Below, piece by piece: positions 60,488-64,000 of a stretch of 64,000 nt of DNA. Positions within the stretch are counted from its first letter, which is position 1, and each line of letters starts with the position of its first letter. The stretch is from Rhyacichthys aspro (Eukaryota > Chordata > Actinopteri > Gobiiformes > Rhyacichthyidae). A model generated the notes under the pieces. It did no database searches. It was not told the DNA's origin and saw nothing but the letters and a program-made list of their open reading frames with translations. Made by a program: the position numbers and the translations under genes. Where the stretch lies: positions 11,725,330 through 11,789,329 of the forward strand of contig CM072154.1 of NCBI GenBank assembly GCA_036850595.1, given 5' to 3'.

Positions 60488-62501
60488 ATGCCCCCTTCAG
60501 CAGCTACCAACCTAGGGTACACCCCACCAGATGGAGGATGGGGTTGGGCAGTCGTTTTTGCTGCTTTCATCTCTATAGGATTCTCCTATGCTTTTCCAAA
60601 GTCTCTCACTGTCTACTTCAAGGAGATTCAGGAATACTTTAACGTTTCCTACAGTGAGATTGCCTGGGTATCCTCGGTCATGCTCGCTTCCATGTATGCA
60701 GCAGGTTAGTTATCTTTACATTTATTTGATAGTCAAGTACATTAAACAAATGCACAGTTTCTTACAACACCTCCTTGTTGTGTGCAGGGCCCATAAGCAG
60801 TATACTGGTTAACCGCTATGGCAGCAGACCAGTGGTAATGGTGGGTGGAGTCTTGGTTGGAACTGCCATGGTTCTTGCATCTTTTGGCACTTCTATTATC
60901 CATCTTTATCTTTGTGTCGGACTAATTGGAGGTAAATCCTTTGGGTTTATGTTTCTCTTTAACGACCAGTTACCATGGTCAAATGGGTACTGTTGTTTGT
61001 TTTACGTTACGTAGTTTGAATTGGCTCAGACAAGAGTTGCGCTGCTCCACACTGACCTGTCTTGTTCCAGAGTGAGGTTAACACATTAAATTTCCTGCCC
61101 CTTGAATATTGAATACTGAATAAAATTCAACCTAACGCCTTTGAAATAGTTTAAAGGGAAAATAGATGTTTGTAAATATAAAAAAATGAATATTCTGATT
61201 AGTTCACAAGAGTTATACTATGTATTATTGCTTATACAAAGATAATTCAAGTACACTATGACTTAACTTAGCCTCTGGTGATAGACATCATAATTAGATA
61301 TATAGAAATAAGATTTTATTGACTGAAATGTTTTTTATTTTCTTACCAGGTTTTGGTCTTGCCTTCAACCTGCAGCCAGCGCTGACTATAATTGGCACTT
61401 ATTTTCAGGTCAAAAGACCCCTGGCTAATGGACTTGCCATGACAGGTAGTCCAGTGGTCCTGTTCACTCTGGCTCCTCTAAATCAGTTCCTGTTTGATTC
61501 ATTTGGTTGGAGGGGAAGCTTTCTCATTTTAGGATCCATTGTCTTAAACTGTTGTGTGGCTGGTTCTTTAATGAGACCAGTAAAGAAAACAGTCCAGCTC
61601 CAACCAAAGGCTGAACCTTCTGGACGCAATGGGACTTGTGCTGAGGAGGCTGCTACTGCAGACATCAGTGCACAGGCAGAAAACCTCCTGAATGAGGAGA
61701 CCCGCCCTGAGAGCAACAGTCAGAACTGTTTACAGAAATTCATCGATCTCTCACTTTTCAAGCACAGAGGCTTTCTCATTTATCTTATTGGAAGTATGGT
61801 TATGTTTTTTGGCTTCTTTGCACCAGTAGTGTTTCTAGCACCATATGCCAAACATCAGGGAATTGATGAATATTCTGCAGCTTTTTTGCTCTCAATATTT
61901 GCCTTGGCAGATATGTTTATAAGACCAGCAACTGGCTTCCTAGGCAACACTAAGTGGATAAGACCAAAGATCCAGTACTTTTTTGCTTTTGCAGTTTCAT
62001 ACAATGGTATATGCCACCTTTTATGTCCACTCCTACATGGATACAAAGGCTTGGTGGTTTATGCGGTATTCTTTGGCTTTGCTTTTGGTATGCTGTCTGC
62101 CCTGCTCTTTGAAGTTCTGATGGACCTGGTGGGAGCTCATCGCTTCTCCAGTGCAGTTGGGCTTGTTACCATCATAGAATGTGGGCCAGTTCTTCTTGGA
62201 CCTCCAATTTCAGGTTTGTAAATTTACAATAGCTCTGAGATTGATGTTTTAAGCTTTTTCACCCCAAAAAATCCTACATTATCAGCTGAGTGGCTGTTCT
62301 TTTGCAGGAGCTCTGGTGGATATCTTTGGCGACTACAAATACATGTACTATGCATGTGGTGTGTTTATGCTGGTGCCTGGCATCTTCTTCTTCATCATGC
62401 ATTACTACAACTACAAGAAACTTGCAGAAGAGCAGAGGCAGAATGTAGCTGTTGAAATGAAGACCTCTGAAGAGACAGTACAACTAAGTAGTCCAGAATG
62501 A
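60488..62501 (+). CDS. slc16a7: Monocarboxylate transporter, MCT2-like, copy 2
   Basis: Four coding exons, 60488-60704, 60788-60931, 61350-62213 and 62308-62501, total 1419 nt (472 aa), in frame. It has the same motifs as copy 1: DGGWGW, FPKS lysine and LADMFIRP Asp/Arg. Differences are few: for example Val-Phe-Phe-Gly for Val-Ile-Tyr-Gly in helix 10, SMV for NVV in helix 7, and one extra codon near the C-terminus (AVEM for AEM). The large third exon is almost identical to copy 1 while flanking introns differ greatly. The C-terminus is short compared with mammalian MCT2 and lacks its long acidic tail. It is a full-length, intact gene. It probably needs a basigin/embigin-type partner for surface delivery, as family members do (established for the family, not visible here). 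Confidence 0.88.
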
Positions 62502-64000
62502 TATATCAACCACTGAAATGGAAAAATGAACTTGCTCACTGTTCATTAAGATGTGAATTGATGGTTATTGTGGATTCTATTTTACAGAATATTTTAACTT
62601 TAACTTTGCTTTCTAATGATGCTTGATGATTTATGTGTTCATTGATCAGAAGAATTTTCTGACCTTTTGCAGAGCCTTTTGTTTATAATTTCTAGAAGAA
62701 TAGGAACAATTAATTGTCAAAAAAGAAAAGAAAATCACATCTTCTCATCATCTAATTTTTTTTCTTAGTACAGATTATGATGAGTTACAGGAAGAGACAC
62801 AGATGAAATATGTAGTTCTGACTGACCACTTGATGGCAGTAGACTCTTTAAAGTGTGAAAACAAATGGAAACAATACCACCATCAGATAATCATACTATG
62901 CACAGCGGTTTGTTTAAATATTATTTTGTGACTGAAGTGTAATAAGTGTGTAAGTCAGTTTCTCTCAAATGCAGGAGGCATTCAATCACCATAAGTATGA
63001 ATAGAGTATAGTACATGCTTTAACAGTTACTGTTTGTTGTGCTGTTCCAACATCTGTGTTTTAATACTTTAATATTGCATCATCATGGTTGTTTTCAGGA
63101 TATGCTTTCGAGACATGCATCTGATCAAACCTTGTGGGTCATCTTTTGTACATCCTTCTGACAAAATACCTAGAGCAAAGAGCAAATCAATTTTATGATG
63201 GTGACATCCAAAAAATCAGGATTGTCCAGTGATCTAATGCCCAGAGTCACCTAATATCACCTTAGGTCAAATATTTGATTGTAATACAATGTTTGATTAT
63301 AGTCCCAATTATATATTCTTATATGTCCCTGCAAGCTGCATATTGACTTTCTTTTTCAGAAGACTGAATTTTGTTCATGTAAGCAAATCAATATGTTTAT
63401 TTCTAACAGCAGATAATATTAGGTGAAAGGCAGGCCCATTGTTTATGTCTATGCCTTATGGGTAAGTGGTCATTGCTGATTGTTACAGCAATGCAAAGTT
63501 TAAAGCTTTATTCACAGTGTATTGATAAATATAGCATCTGTCCTCATGGAAAACAGTGTCTATGAGTGGACCCAAAGCGGGAACCTGGGGACCTTCAATT
63601 AGCAGCCGCTAAACTCATAAACTCTGTATCATCTTTCTGATGAAACATCTCGAGGAAAATTACAGCAAAGAACTGTGACTGATGTCTGTAAAGCTGGTGT
63701 TAATTGGGAATAAGAAGATTGAATCCAGGAGGCAGTGTCTGATTTTTGCTGCAACATTCAGCCATGATGTTTTTCCCAAGTTCATGGTTTTGCACTCTTA
63801 AGTAACAACCCTGTTGTAACCAAATGGTAGGGAAGTCTGTAATGACATGAGTGATACTGTCTTTTTAATCCAGCATGTTTGTAATAATCTCTGCTAATCT
63901 CCTTTACCCACAGCAGCAGAACTAATCTGTCTTCTCAGTGTTTACACATAGAGGGAAGGGCAACATCATGTGAATATCCAAGAGTTTATTCAGCAGCCCA
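62502..64000. other. 3' flank of transporter copy 2, no further gene recognised
   Basis: The first roughly 30 bp after the stop match copy 1's 3' UTR, then diverge. The rest is AT-rich with no recognisable coding exon, RNA gene or transposon ends. Confidence 0.5.

Noticed and set aside
1..64000. CRISPR arrays, operons, bacterial-type systems
   Set aside because: The window is vertebrate nuclear DNA with spliced genes; tandem repeats seen are minisatellites or transposon parts without spacer structure.

Overview
This is nuclear DNA from a vertebrate, almost certainly a teleost fish. The species cannot be named from the sequence. Genes are split by short GT-AG introns and encode clearly vertebrate proteins. 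The spaces between them hold typical fish repeats: hAT-like elements, a Tc1/mariner relic, a BEL/Pao relic and microsatellites. Exon borders below were placed by reading splice sites, reading frame and family conservation. For ten of the gene models the exon lengths sum to an open frame.

Layout from left to right: (1) 0-2.9 kb, non-coding with an hAT-type MITE. (2) 2.9-7.0 kb (+), tmpo/LAP2, a nuclear-envelope LEM-domain protein. (3) 7.9-12.2 kb (+), pm20d1, a secreted M20 peptidase-family enzyme. (4) 12.5-31.2 kb (-), four GH18 chitinase-type genes in tandem. The first two arose by duplication of a block that also carried the 3' half of pm20d1, now a broken fragment at 15.5-19.0 kb. These two have lost the catalytic residues, whereas the other two keep them. 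(5) 31-40 kb, gene-poor, with retroelement debris, a fold-back element, repeated blocks and a possible spliced non-coding transcript. (6) 40.2-47.2 kb (-), an L1-family cell adhesion molecule closest to neurofascin, with 26 coding exons including a 12-nt micro-exon. (7) 49.9-53.3 kb (-), pnpla8 (iPLA2-gamma). (8) 54.8-55.2 kb (-), the 3' part of a DCC-family (DUF393) CxxC protein. (9) 57.6-62.5 kb (+), two tandem monocarboxylate transporter genes close to MCT2/SLC16A7.

The genes do not form one pathway. The main story is local duplication followed by divergence. The chitinase block contains active-type and inactivated members, an unusual minisatellite at a splice acceptor, and a lineage-marking GC-AG intron. 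The transporter pair looks homogenised across one exon. The most useful leads are the inactivated chitinase-like pair, the minisatellite/splice-site overlap, the repeated N-terminal module of PNPLA8 and the CxxC protein.
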